A stretch of DNA of 62,651 nt from a virus. A model generated the notes under the pieces. It was not told the origin of the DNA, did no database searches, and was given only the letters and a program-made list of their open reading frames with translations. Position 1 is the first letter of the stretch. Every line of letters starts with the position of its first letter. This document shows positions 38,557 to 49,500 of this stretch, in pieces. The DNA lies in the IMG/VR virus record IMGVR_UViG_3300010396_000012, positions 1-62,651 of that record. One strand, 5' to 3'. Made by a program: the position numbers and the translations under genes.

Positions 38557-38900
38557 AACCACTGCTTATCAAAGTCACGTTAGAGGAAATGACGGCGTTC
38601 CTCAATGACCCCGCAAGCCGCATTGTAGACAGTCGTATGTTGGAGACTGCCGACTTTAGCTACGCGTTTCAGATACTTCGACTCGACAACTCTATTTGGG
38701 AATTGGAAGTTCGAGCCAACTACCTCATGCATGAGGACGGTACATTCACGTACCTCAACAACTTCCACCTTGAAGCGCTTGATCTGTTCCGTCTGCAGTA
38801 CCGCAACTCCCCACGCATGAATCCCGCACTGTACGGCCTACTCGACGCGGCAGACGCCGAGAGCCGTGTGGAAAATACTCTGCCCATCCAATCTCGATAG
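38553..38900 (+). CDS. Hypothetical protein, 115 residues
   Basis: A 115-residue protein (MKPLLIKVTLEEMTAFLNDP), ATGA-coupled to the SLOG gene. It has alternating helices and strands (AFQILRLDNSIWELEVRANY) and an acidic helical end. No family recognised. Confidence 0.5.
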   Translation: MKPLLIKVTLEEMTAFLNDPASRIVDSRMLETADFSYAFQILRLDNSIWELEVRANYLMHEDGTFTYLNNFHLEALDLFRLQYRNSPRMNPALYGLLDAADAESRVENTLPIQSR

Positions 38901-38909
38901 GAGACAGCC

Positions 38910-39158
38910 ATGTCACAAGCCATCAAAGGCTATCGTGATCTTAGCCAAGCGGAAATCGACGCTATCAACCGCGTCAAGACACTCGGCGATGATCTGAAAG
39001 CCGCGTGCAAGGAAGCGAGCGACCTTATTGAGGAAGCCAACCGTGTGCACGGTATTGGTGACTCCGAGGCGTATCGTTGGGTAGCCATTGCCCGCACGCA
39101 TTTCCAAGAGGGTATGATGGCGCTTGTGCGTTCCATCGCCCGTCCCGAACACTTCTAA
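38910..39158 (+). CDS. Acb2-like cyclic-nucleotide sponge (anti-CBASS)
   Basis: An 82-residue protein matching the Acb2 family pattern: KGYRDLSQAEIDAINRVKTL at the start, a central linker, then YRWVAIARTHFQEGMMALVR and IARPEHF at the C-terminus. Acb2 (and T4 Vs.4) form hexamers that bind and hide cyclic di- and trinucleotides, blocking CBASS and in some cases Thoeris signalling. Length and the W-x-A-x-x-x-T-x-x-Q-x-G-x-M-A-L core are as expected. A GGAGACAGCC site precedes it. Confidence 0.75.
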   Translation: MSQAIKGYRDLSQAEIDAINRVKTLGDDLKAACKEASDLIEEANRVHGIGDSEAYRWVAIARTHFQEGMMALVRSIARPEHF

Positions 39159-39170
39159 TCGGAGCCATCC

Positions 39171-40280
39171 ATGTCCAACGATATTCTTGTACCCGGCAAC
39201 AATGGTCAGCTTGCCATCCCTGACTACTTGCGTGGTGCCGACTTTGGTGTCACACAGAACTTGCTGGAAGGCATGTTCCAAGGTGGCAACCGTATCGGTC
39301 TACGCAACTCCCGCTTCCGACTGGTTGTTGGCGGCGTAGAGGAAGGCATCATCCAAGAGAACTACTTGGATACCATCATTCTCGGTGCAGCACCTGGTGT
39401 GAGCCGTGTGTTCTACAGCAGTAACTACGACCCCAACGAGAATCAGCCGCCTGCCTGTTACAGCGCCGATGGCATCGTGCCGGCCGAAGACGTGAAGACC
39501 AAGCAGGCCGACAAGTGCATGACCTGTCCGCAGAACGTCAAGGGCAGCAAGATCGCCGATGGCAAGCAGTACAAGGCGTGTAGCTACTTCCGTCGTGTCG
39601 TGGTGATGCTGGCTGGTGACACGCAGGATCGTCGCGTGTTCAAGCTCGACGTGAAATCGCAGGGTTTGTTTGGCGAGAATACCGCCAACGAGAAAAACCT
39701 GAACGACTACATCGAGATGGTGGCAACGCGTGGTGTGGACTTGGGTGCGGTAGTGACTCGGATCAGCTTCGACCTTGACGCAAGCGTACCCAAGCTGGTG
39801 TTCAAGGCGCATCGGTTTGTCGATCCCGAAGAAATGTACGCCGTGCAGGACTTGGTGCAGTCCGAGGAAGTCATCAACCTCAAGCATGTCAGCATGGCAA
39901 CGCTGGATATGTCTGCCGAGGAAACGGGTGCCGAAGCCGATCAGCATCCACAGGAAGCCGCACCGCAGACCCAGCAAGCCCCAGCCCAGCAGCGTCCCGC
40001 CCCACAGCAAGCACCACGGCAACAGGCCCAGCGCGCAGCAGCCCCCGCACCGGCTCCGGCTGCCCAGCGGCAGACCACCGTGCAGATCGACAAGGACGTG
40101 CCGCCGCCCAGCCGCCCAGCCCCGCAGCAAGCCCAGCGTGCGCCCCGGCAGGCTCCGCAGCAGGCAACCCAACGCCCCGCTGCAGCCCAGCAAGCCGCAC
40201 GTCCCGCCCCGGCTCCGGCCCCCGTGCAGGAAGCGATGACCGACGACGACCTTGGCGCGTTGCTCGACAGCTTGGAGTAA
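39171..40280 (+). CDS. Single-stranded DNA-binding-like protein with Cys cluster and long Gln/Pro/Ala linker
   Basis: A 369-residue protein. The N-terminal 240 residues form a folded, beta-rich domain with a possible zinc site (DKCMTCPQN to YKACSYF, about 114-141). A 110-residue linker of Gln, Pro, Ala and Arg follows, then an acidic tip (TDDDLGALLDSLE). The folded-domain, flexible-linker, acidic-tip design is that of SSB proteins, whose tips recruit polymerase and helicase. Its place between Acb2 and the PrimPol-helicase fits. The fold itself is not proven. Confidence 0.6.
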   Translation: MSNDILVPGNNGQLAIPDYLRGADFGVTQNLLEGMFQGGNRIGLRNSRFRLVVGGVEEGIIQENYLDTIILGAAPGVSRVFYSSNYDPNENQPPACYSADGIVPAEDVKTKQADKCMTCPQNVKGSKIADGKQYKACSYFRRVVVMLAGDTQDRRVFKLDVKSQGLFGENTANEKNLNDYIEMVATRGVDLGAVVTRISFDLDASVPKLVFKAHRFVDPEEMYAVQDLVQSEEVINLKHVSMATLDMSAEETGAEADQHPQEAAPQTQQAPAQQRPAPQQAPRQQAQRAAAPAPAPAAQRQTTVQIDKDVPPPSRPAPQQAQRAPRQAPQQATQRPAAAQQAARPAPAPAPVQEAMTDDDLGALLDSLE

Positions 40281-40286
40281 GTAGGA

Positions 40287-40565
40287 ATGGATGGCGTAGC
40301 TACGAGGCTTAAACACGCAATGAAGGTTTCCGGGCTAAATGCCCGGAACCTCGCGGCTATGTCCCACGTCCATCACACGACGATATATTCTATACTTCGG
40401 AAAGGTGAAGCCGCCCGGCCACACGCTACAGTACAGGTATCTATCGACCGCACACTGGACGCCATCAATAAGTTGGTACTCGAAGGAAAGTTGCCGCTAT
40501 CTGCAAGCTTATCGCAAGAAGCGAAACAGAAGTTACTGGCGCAGCTTATCGAACAACAAGCATAA
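40287..40565 (+). CDS. Helix-turn-helix regulator (XRE/Cro-like)
   Basis: A 92-residue protein with a helix-turn-helix at about 12-45 (LKHAMKVSGLNARNLAAMSH, then TTIYSILRKGEA), the Cro/XRE layout, and a second helical half. It may repress early promoters, bind the TGTTTCT array, or switch from early to late expression. Six bases separate it from the SSB-like gene and 17 from the PrimPol gene. Confidence 0.65.
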   Translation: MDGVATRLKHAMKVSGLNARNLAAMSHVHHTTIYSILRKGEAARPHATVQVSIDRTLDAINKLVLEGKLPLSASLSQEAKQKLLAQLIEQQA

Positions 40566-40582
40566 AACGAGTAGGGGCACCT

Positions 40583-43468
40583 GTGTCGGATCAAGAGCGG
40601 TTCTTCCGCTCCGTATTATCGGAGCAGGGGAAGCCATGTTTGGCATGGCTTGTCCAAGGTAATCCCAAACCATATTTCAAACACAAAGTCTTCGATACCA
40701 TCGAAGACTTGCTTGAGGCGCTTGGTCGGATTAATTTCACCACGTACAATTACTACTTCTGCGTGTCTACGCTTCGGGAGCGTTCCGTAACTGACGGCGA
40801 TAAGAACCGTGTGCGTACCCAAAAGAACACGGAATTGACGCGGTGCTTTGTACTGGACGTAGACATTCGGCCGGACGAGGAAGACCACTACCACACATTC
40901 GATGAAGCCTACGAAGGTGTCGAACAAGTACGTACTGCATTTAATCTTCCGCAACCCATCATCGTCAACAGTGGGTTTGGGTTGCATGTCTACTGGCCGA
41001 TGGCTGATGGCATCGAATCCAAGACGTGGGTTAAGTTTGGGCAGAAGTTCAAGCGGGCTATCCAGTTTGTGGCACCGAAAGTGGTTGCCGATGGTACCCG
41101 CGTCGCGGACAGTGCAGGCGTACTTCGCGTCCCACTATCGTTTAATCTCAAGTCGGAACCACCCACAGCCGTTGAAATTGTTCAGTGGCACGACGACTTC
41201 CTAGACTTCTCGACGTTCAGCGCCACGCTGAGTCGGCTGGTTAAGGACGAGAATGAAACCCGCACCGTAGACATCGGCACCACTGTCTACGAATCTGGCC
41301 CGGTCGAACTGTCGGCTGTCGCGAAAAAGTGTGCGTGGGTACGCGCCTATCTCAAGGATAAGGCCAGCGCCAGCGAGCCGGAATGGTATGCGGTACTCGG
41401 CCTTGCACCGTACATGGTGCACACGAAGCCGGACGGTACCCAGCTTGTCCGCGAGAAAGTCGCCCATGCGCTGTCCAACGGCCATCCCGGCTACGATCCC
41501 GAAGCGACCTATCTCAAGTATATCCAAGTCTCCACGGCGCAGACCGGGCCGACGACGTGTGCGCGCTTCGCGTCGATTAACCCCGCACGCTGCGAAGGCT
41601 GCCCGTTCCGAGGGTCGATCAAGACTCCCTTGCAAGTCGCTGCGCTGGACGTACCGGCCACCGCGCCGGTCGTGGTGGAAGCGGCTACGCAGGACGAGGA
41701 AGGCAATACTGCTGTAGAGGAAGTCACGATCCCACTGCCACCTGAGCCGTATTTCCGAGGGGAGAATGGCGGCGTGTTCGTGCGAACAAAGGTCAAGAAT
41801 GAGGAAGGCGGATGGGACTCCATCATTCAGCGTATCTACGACTACGACTTCTATCCCGTCAAGCGTCTACGCACCGAAGCTACTGAATCCGAAGCTACCG
41901 AATGCCATCTATGGCTTCCGCAAGATGGCCTGAAAAAGTTCCGACTTCCATCCGGCTTGTTGGCTGAGTCCAAGAAACTCAATACATTCCTGTCTGATAA
42001 AGGCGTGGTCGCTGAGTTCAATAAATCGGCCGGCGTCACGAAGTATCTGGTTGACTACATAAGGTTTCTACAAATGAATAATCGAGCAGACATCGAGTTC
42101 TCACGGTTTGGTTGGCGCGACGCATTGAGCGCTGATCCCAAGTTCGTCGTCAGCAATGGCTACTATGATCGAGCAGGTACGTTGGTTAAATCAGGCGTCG
42201 CAGCTAACCTCAAGGAAGCGGCGAAAGCTATCTCCGAACGCGGCTCCATATCCAAGTGGAAGGAGGGTTTCAATGTCTACAATCATGTACCTAACTCTGA
42301 TCCTTACATCCTTGCTAGCTTGTTGGGCTTCGCAGCACCACTTATGGCTCTCACTGAGTATTCTGGTGTGTTATATAACATTGTGGGGCATAGTGCTGCG
42401 GGCAAATCGACTGCTTTGAAGTTGATGACAAGCGTGTGGGGTGAACCGAATCCCGAACACATTTTGATTAATGACACTGACAATGCCATCTACAACTTCA
42501 TCGGCTACCTTAGCTCCATCCCGGTAGCGTTTGACGAAATCACCAACATGGAGCCGCAGCGGCTATCCAGTTTCCTGCTGAGCTTCACAGGCGGACGCGG
42601 CAAAATGCGCGCCACACGCGACGGCCAGAACCGTACCAATGAAGTCTTTTGGGACACCATCATTTGCTCCACCAGTAATTCATGGCTGTACACGAAGCTA
42701 ATGGAAGCACGGCAAGGCTACAACGCCGAACAGACCCGCGTGTTTGAACTCGAAGTCCAGCCATCGCAAGACGCCTACCGTGGCATCATCGACCGCTCCA
42801 TCCAACTGGTGAACGAGAACTACGGTATTGCCGGCCGTACTTTCTTGGAGTATATAATTCCCCGACTCACGAAGATTAAACCCATGCTCGACCAAGCCCA
42901 CGCCACCGTCATGAGCATGGGCCTGCGCAACCACGAACGGTTTTGGGGAGCCATGCTGTCCTGCGTGTTGGTCAGCGGCAAGATCGCCCGCGACAAGCTG
43001 CATCTGCACGATTACGACGTGGAAGGTCTCGTCCATCGCTTGGTGACCGGCGTCGAACGCGTACGCGCGAACATGGCGTCCAGTGCCAGCGAGCCGGTGT
43101 CCATCATCGCGGAGTTCTTGAACACGAATCTCGGCGCGACGCTACGCTTCAAGGATGGTCAGATTGACCTTGCTACGCTGAACAACAATTTGAACGCTGT
43201 CAAGATTCGTATGGAAGCCGAAGGCGGTATTGTCGTACGTGCCTTTATTTCAGCACAAGCGCTCAAAGAGTATTGCCAAATGCGGCGCATCGACTTTGGC
43301 TGGCTACGGCGTGAACTGTCCGATGCTGGCGTACTTACCAACATGAACCTGCAGAAGCGGCTCACAACAGGTAGTAACCTGCCGGCCGTCAACGCCAAGT
43401 GCTGGGAACTGAACATGACGCACACACGTATCATCGGTGTGCTTGACCAGATTGAAGCGACTGAATAG
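40583..43468 (+). CDS. PrimPol-helicase: archaeo-eukaryotic-type primase fused to a DUF927-like helicase
   Basis: A 961-residue GTG-started protein. The N-terminal third is an AEP-type primase: CFVLDVDIRPDEE with D92 and D94, SGFGLHVYWP (about 131-140) and DSAGVLRVPLSFNLK. A Cys motif (RFASINPARCEGCPF) lies near residue 340. The C-terminal half has Walker A GHSAAGKST (about 601-609) and Walker B VAFDEITNM, as in DUF927/D5-type viral helicases. It would make primers and unwind DNA at the fork, replacing a T7 gp4. It is the last forward gene. Confidence 0.8.
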   Translation: MSDQERFFRSVLSEQGKPCLAWLVQGNPKPYFKHKVFDTIEDLLEALGRINFTTYNYYFCVSTLRERSVTDGDKNRVRTQKNTELTRCFVLDVDIRPDEEDHYHTFDEAYEGVEQVRTAFNLPQPIIVNSGFGLHVYWPMADGIESKTWVKFGQKFKRAIQFVAPKVVADGTRVADSAGVLRVPLSFNLKSEPPTAVEIVQWHDDFLDFSTFSATLSRLVKDENETRTVDIGTTVYESGPVELSAVAKKCAWVRAYLKDKASASEPEWYAVLGLAPYMVHTKPDGTQLVREKVAHALSNGHPGYDPEATYLKYIQVSTAQTGPTTCARFASINPARCEGCPFRGSIKTPLQVAALDVPATAPVVVEAATQDEEGNTAVEEVTIPLPPEPYFRGENGGVFVRTKVKNEEGGWDSIIQRIYDYDFYPVKRLRTEATESEATECHLWLPQDGLKKFRLPSGLLAESKKLNTFLSDKGVVAEFNKSAGVTKYLVDYIRFLQMNNRADIEFSRFGWRDALSADPKFVVSNGYYDRAGTLVKSGVAANLKEAAKAISERGSISKWKEGFNVYNHVPNSDPYILASLLGFAAPLMALTEYSGVLYNIVGHSAAGKSTALKLMTSVWGEPNPEHILINDTDNAIYNFIGYLSSIPVAFDEITNMEPQRLSSFLLSFTGGRGKMRATRDGQNRTNEVFWDTIICSTSNSWLYTKLMEARQGYNAEQTRVFELEVQPSQDAYRGIIDRSIQLVNENYGIAGRTFLEYIIPRLTKIKPMLDQAHATVMSMGLRNHERFWGAMLSCVLVSGKIARDKLHLHDYDVEGLVHRLVTGVERVRANMASSASEPVSIIAEFLNTNLGATLRFKDGQIDLATLNNNLNAVKIRMEAEGGIVVRAFISAQALKEYCQMRRIDFGWLRRELSDAGVLTNMNLQKRLTTGSNLPAVNAKCWELNMTHTRIIGVLDQIEATE

Positions 43469-43495
43469 TTACTTGCGGCACGTCTACGTGCTTTT

Positions 43496-43524
43496 GGCCC
43501 ACTTTCGAGTGGGCCTCTTTTTAT
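43496..43524. terminator. Bidirectional terminator between the convergent blocks
   Basis: GGCCCACTTTCGAGTGGGCC (43496-43515) forms an 8-base stem with a 4-base loop. TCTTTTTAT follows on the forward strand and an A/T-rich stretch (AAAAGCACG) flanks the other side. It ends the forward block after the PrimPol gene and the reverse block after the giant protein, whose stop codon is at 43521-43523. Confidence 0.85.
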
Positions 43525-46500
43525 GGCATCTTGTCGGTTACAGAGTCCAGTGTACGGCGCAGCTTCGAGTCGATCTGCTTCATCTGTAGCTCACGTCCTG
43601 TAGCACTAATGAACTTGTTGGCTTGCAGTGCTTTCATTTCCTGCGCACGCTGACCCGCTGCCGACTGCAGCACACTATAAAGCTGGCGCTGTTTCTGCAT
43701 ATCCGGATCACGCGCCACGATAAGGTCGGCCTGCTGCTTGGCCTGTTCAGGCGACATACCACTACTAACCGCATGGTCTACGATAGCGTTGTAGCGCTTG
43801 TTCGCGTTGTCCAACTGGCCCAAGGTATCGTAGAGTTGGCGCTGCTGATAGAAGTCCTGATCCTTAACCAGACCCGGAATAGGCAGCGCCGTCTTGGGAG
43901 TCATGCTCTGCGACTCAAGCTGCGAAATCAGCGTGCCAGCCCACTGACCACCGTAGTTGCGCACCATGTACTGGATGTCTTCTGGATAGAAGTCGATAGT
44001 ACCGTTGGTCAAACTATTCAACCACTGCGCCTGTTCCTTGAACACATCCGGCGTACTCTTACGTCCCGAGTCGGCCGCGAAGTGGCCTTTACGAGCATCA
44101 CCATGGATAGGTACGCCCCAGTGGTTGACGTTATTAGCGATGTCTTCTAGCGGCTGCACGACCGTTGGCGTGATAGCACCTTTCGCTAATGAGCCGAGAA
44201 AACCCAGTGGTGTATGATCGACTGAGCCACCTGTCTCGATAGCGGAGTTACGCGCTACGAGCTTTGCGTAGGTGTCGGCCGCATCTTCTGGACTGACATG
44301 GCCGGCAGCGACAGCGGCCATCAAGGCACCGGGAGCCATCATGATCTGCGGCAGACCAAGACCCATCTGCCATCCGGCCACCTGATCGCCTATCGGGAAC
44401 AGTACCCGCGTAGCAATCGTTTCGGGCAGCATCTTGGCGATGTTGTCTTTACCGTCCTCGTCCTGACCCAGCATCATGCTGGATGTCATGTACCCTGCCG
44501 CACCGAGCATGCTGTAGAAGCCCATCCACTTCGCCATCTTCGGGAAGTCGTAGCCGCCCGTAGGCTTCACGAACGAGCGACGCATGGCGTCTACGCCGGT
44601 CGCCGCGACGCGGAAGAACGCTTTATAGGCATTGATACGACGACCCTGTACACCGGATTCGCCGTAGTCAAGTACGCGTCGTGCTTCGGCCGCCGCATCG
44701 CGTTCGTCAATACCTTGCTCCACCAACGTACGGAAAGCAGCCACACGAGGAATCTGCGTTACGAAGTCTGCGTAACGATTCGTGTATTTAAGTACCGTGT
44801 TCCAACCTAGCTTGGTCGCATCCCACACACCATCGGCACTACGCGGGATATTGTTGAAACCACCTGTGCCGAGTCGATCCTGAATATCGTTGGTATTAAA
44901 TCCACCGACAAACTCATTGTTACCGCCGAGGCGCATATAGCGCAGCGTCCACGCGGCCCAGCTATTGGGGTCGGCCTTCGCCATCCGTTCCAGTGCCAAG
45001 TGATCGCTTTTCAGGGCCGGCGCAATCTGACGCAACGCGGCAACTGACTTGAGCGCATTCACGCCGTAGCGGGCAAAGAACGGCACCGCTTCCAGTGGAT
45101 TGTCGAAACGTGTGGTCGCCAAGACAGCAGGTACGTACGTCATGTCACGAGCATACGCCGTGAACGTCTGCCACACCGGAGACAATGTGGTCTGGATACG
45201 TGCAATGGCGTTGGTCACTTTACCGACTTGCCGCCCCAGCGGATCGGGTGCAGCGATGTTATTCATCTTCCACAAACCACGCGCCATCTGCGAGTCTTTC
45301 GGGAAGGTAATGACGTAATGCGTACGCCCATCGTGCACCAACACTTGGTTCGGTTCCATCTTCAAGCGTGCGGTGTATTCGCCTGTACTGGCGTTCTTGT
45401 ACCCATCGTGCGGCGTACCCTCCCACGTCTCGATGTCAGCCCCGAGTGCCTTGCGCGCTTTCTTATCGGACACGAGATTATAGAGTGCATCGCCGAGAGT
45501 AGCGTTGGCGTGAGCATTACCTGCCTGCGCCGTGTCAGCATACAGACGGAAGACTGGCGACTCCGAAAAGGTGCTACGTCCCTGCATTGCAGCCATGGTC
45601 GAATTAAGTTTCGCCAACGACAAGTTGCCGTTTTGTGCGATACCCCAAAACGGCGTGTCGGTTTTCTTGGCCGACTTGAGCGGCACGTACCACTTCCACC
45701 CGTAAAGCTTCACCCACGGATCGTCCTTCGACACGACACCGGCGTCCTGCAAACGCTGTGTCTGGCGCTGGCGTGCGCCTTCCATGACCTTATTCAACTC
45801 GGCCATAGAGTTCTGATCCATGCCGTGCTTGAGTTTCAGTTCGTTGAGTTTCTTGTTGATTACATCTATGGGAACATTGTGGTTACGGCCCCACTGCTCC
45901 CAGCCATACTTCATGTCCGACTTCATGGTTTCAAGTTGCTTAGCCGCTACGGCCGGATCGACTTTCAAGTTCTGCACATCATCCAGCAATTTAGCGCGCT
46001 GGATTTCCATGGCAGCCGACTTCATCGGAGCCTGCATCAGCCACGCAGTACGTACACGTTCCAGCCAGTGCGTGTTCTGGAAAAACATATTGATGTTACG
46101 CAGTGAATCATCCATCGTGTTGCCGAAGCGCTGGAAGTTTTTGTTCACCCAATCATGGAATGGCTTGAATACGTCGTAGCTATCCGTCATGTTGTATTCG
46201 GAACGCAGGCCACGCGTACGCGAGATAGCGTAGTCCACGTTGTTGTCGGCGGTAATCTTGACACCAAGACGGCGTAGCCCTTGGAGCGCCATTTCGACGC
46301 CCACATGGGCATTCATTCCTTGTTCGACAACGTGGTTGACGACGCCACTGAACCCACGGGTTTCGGCACTGTTATCGTGTACTGGTTGCGCTTGCGCTTC
46401 CTCGTTGTCATCGCCTTCATCGTCTTCATGAAGTGCGTCATGCAGTTCATCGTTGACTTCACCCTTCCCACGAGGCGATGAAAGCATGCGTTCATTGTAG

Positions 46501-49500
46501 TCTTCCCCCGGCGACTTGAGGATGGCGTCAAGGGCACGGCTTACTTTGTGGTTGCTGTCCAAGCCCAGCATCGACTTGATATGCTGGAAGAATCCACCTA
46601 GCCATTGCTTGATGCGATCTGCTTTTCCATTCTTTACCCAACGATTGTTCAGCAAGTCCGTCGATTCGACGGCCCAGTATTCACTAGGGTTCTTGTACTT
46701 ATAGAACTCGTCGTACGGCAGCTTCTTGCTTGTACGCATGAGTAACGACATTTCCTTCTCTGCTTCTAGCGAAGGATGCGCGTAGTTTTCGATGGCAAGC
46801 TGTATGAACCGCTCACCATCCTTGTTCCCATTCTTGATAACCTGCTTGAGTTTGTTCTGCAGACGCCCGATATATTCATTACGAATATCGTTCTGCATGT
46901 CTTCCGGCATTAGTTGTTCTGCACTGTGCATAATTTCATGCACGGCAGTACCGGGATTTGTTGCTGTGGAATTAATATGGAACAGACGCTGCGACGGGCT
47001 GAATCGTCCACCCGGCCCTTTCTCGCCAAGATCGTGGATGCGTACGGCAAGATAATTCGCAAGGTTTGGATTCTTATCCAGCAGCCATTGCGCGAACTTG
47101 CCAGCTTCATAGTGATCGCTGCCGGGTTCATGCGACGCAATCATTTCCTGCAGACGCTGGCGTACGTATTCTACACCACGACGCGGCTTACGGCCCATGT
47201 CGCGCAGCGCACGCTCCATCTTGGCGGCTTCCATGTCGTCATGAAGCTTCTGCAGTTCCGCACCCGTCTCGTGAATATCTGCGCCTTCACGAACACGGTT
47301 AATGATTTCACCGACACGGCGCTTGGTTTGAACAGGGGCAATCTTATCGACTTCCTTTTCGGTACCGACCGTCGAGGCATGCCGCTCGTCGGCCATCTGC
47401 TCAAGATCATCCATGTGCAGCGTGTATTCGCCGTGTGGGCCGAAGTTACTTTCCTCGTGCCCACTCGTCTGCGCGCCTTCATGCACTTGGTCGAGTTCAT
47501 CCTTGGCGCGATTTAATTTACCAGCAGCGGTGTCACCTGTCAGATCGTCGCCGTGGGACATCACTGTCCAATCGTCTTTGCCTACTCCACGCTGTACGAC
47601 CACTTCGCCGGGTCGAGCGTGGGTATCAACGGCATCGACGCCACTGAGCGGTTCAACACTTCCATCGCGGCGGATAATAGCTCGTGTTTGCCCAGCGGCG
47701 CGTTCGTCGCGCAAACGATTCTGTGCTTCGAGACTAGCGGATGACTCCCCACTGGCGTTGTTCTGGTGGTATTCGTCATTAAGGTAGTCATCGTTCGGCT
47801 CGCTTTCATTGGCGCGTGCTTCGGCTACGTCTTCCTTGAGCGACGCGGGAGTACGCTTGAGCGGCTTGGTGGCTTTCGCCATCGTCGGCGTCTTAGCCTG
47901 TTGGCGAAGCCACTTCACGTCATCATTGGTAAGATCACCTGTCTGCTTCCACCCGTCCAGTAGATCGCCCAAGTCATGACTGTCGCCCATACGTGCAGTG
48001 GCGACGGCATCGTGAATCTGGTCAATCGTATGCTGAGGCAGCGTATCCGCAAAACGGTCACGAAGCTGTTGGTCAAGCTCCGTTACGGCTGCCCCCGTAT
48101 TAGCTACGGGGGCTTCGCTTTTTGGGGGCTTTGCGGCCCCTCCTTTCAGCGGCTTGGGTTTAGCTACGGGCGCAGCGGGTGCCGGTTCAGGCGGCGGAGC
48201 GGCTGCCTTTTTCAAACCTTTAGGTTTCGTAACAGGAGTCGTGACCTGTTGGTTTGCCTTCTCTGCGATGTCACGCTCGTTCTTGAGGAATGCCCCAAGC
48301 TGTTCCGGCGTCGAAATACGACCATCCTGAATAGCCGTCTTTACCGCGAGGAAGTGCGGATCGGATCGGAAAGCATCCTCGCCTGCACCCCCGGACACGC
48401 CAGCATTCATCGCTGCCTGCATGTACTGTTCATTGTACTTCTGCTCGGCATTCTTGCGTACGCGTGCCTTTAGCTTGTTGGTTGCGGTCGGCGCAGTGCC
48501 CTGCGGTGCAAGAGCTTCCGTTACCGTGCTGGCGACGTTATCGTGATCCTGCGCTTGTTCGGCATTAGTTTTCGGTACTGGCGCTGCGGCAGGCGTAGGA
48601 GCCGGCGCGGGGGCTGCAGCTTCCGGAGCTTTCGGTGTAACTTTATTCCCCGGCGCCGCTTTGCTGGTTGCCAATCCCGTAAGTAGCTTTTGTACATCGG
48701 CTTCGGAACTCACATTACCCTGTTGCACCAAGCGCATGACCGCCTTACCCAGCGGCGACTCATGCAACTGCGGGTTCTGCACATCGCCCGTCGCTACGCC
48801 ATAGAGCATCTTGGCCTGCGTCGGAATGTCAGTACCATCCAACACGCCAGCCGTGACCGACTGGATCGTAGCGTTCGGCGTAGGCGCTTGTGCAGCGGTA
48901 CCGGGAACCTGCTGCCCACTAATATCCGAAGGAAGTGGCTGCTCACCACCCGTCGGGCCGGCTGCGGCCGGTGTGGGTTGCGCTGCAGGTTGTGCACTAG
49001 GCGGCGTAGTTTCTGCCGCTGCTGCAGCCGGAGTTTCGGCCGGTTTGCCAAACTGCTGTATCGTCTGGTCAATCGCCCCTGCATCCAGCTTCGGATTACG
49101 CTTGGTCAGATACGTCGCGGCTTCTTCTATAGCGAACTGACGCTGCTCTGCCGACATCGCGTTCCATTCTTCATCCGGAACAAAGTGACGAGCAAGCTGC
49201 ACCGCTCCATCGACGGCCGATTCAGGCGTCGTGGCGTACTTGACAATGGCTTGTACCGTACGGCTACGGCCTTGACCATTCAACTCCTTGGTAAACTCCT
49301 TCATGGAGTTAGCGTGCTGCTCGGCCGTCATGCCCGTAGCATGCGCATTCGTATTCACTGCAGCGTTGTACTGTGCGGCAATGTTTCCATCGTTGCCTGC
49401 AGCCGGAGCCGTACCTGCCGGGATCATGGCAATGTGCCCATCAGGCATCCGCACTACCGTCGATCCATCGACCTGCGTACCCAGCACTTCGGCACCTTCC

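Noticed and set aside
39300-40316. A 338-codon reverse frame
   Set aside because: Antisense to the SSB-like gene; its Gly/Leu/His-rich content mirrors the Gln/Pro/Ala linker on the true strand.
45228-46106. A 292-codon forward frame within the giant gene region
   Set aside because: Antisense to the giant virion gene; no start signals, no recognisable domain, and orientation opposite to the late block.
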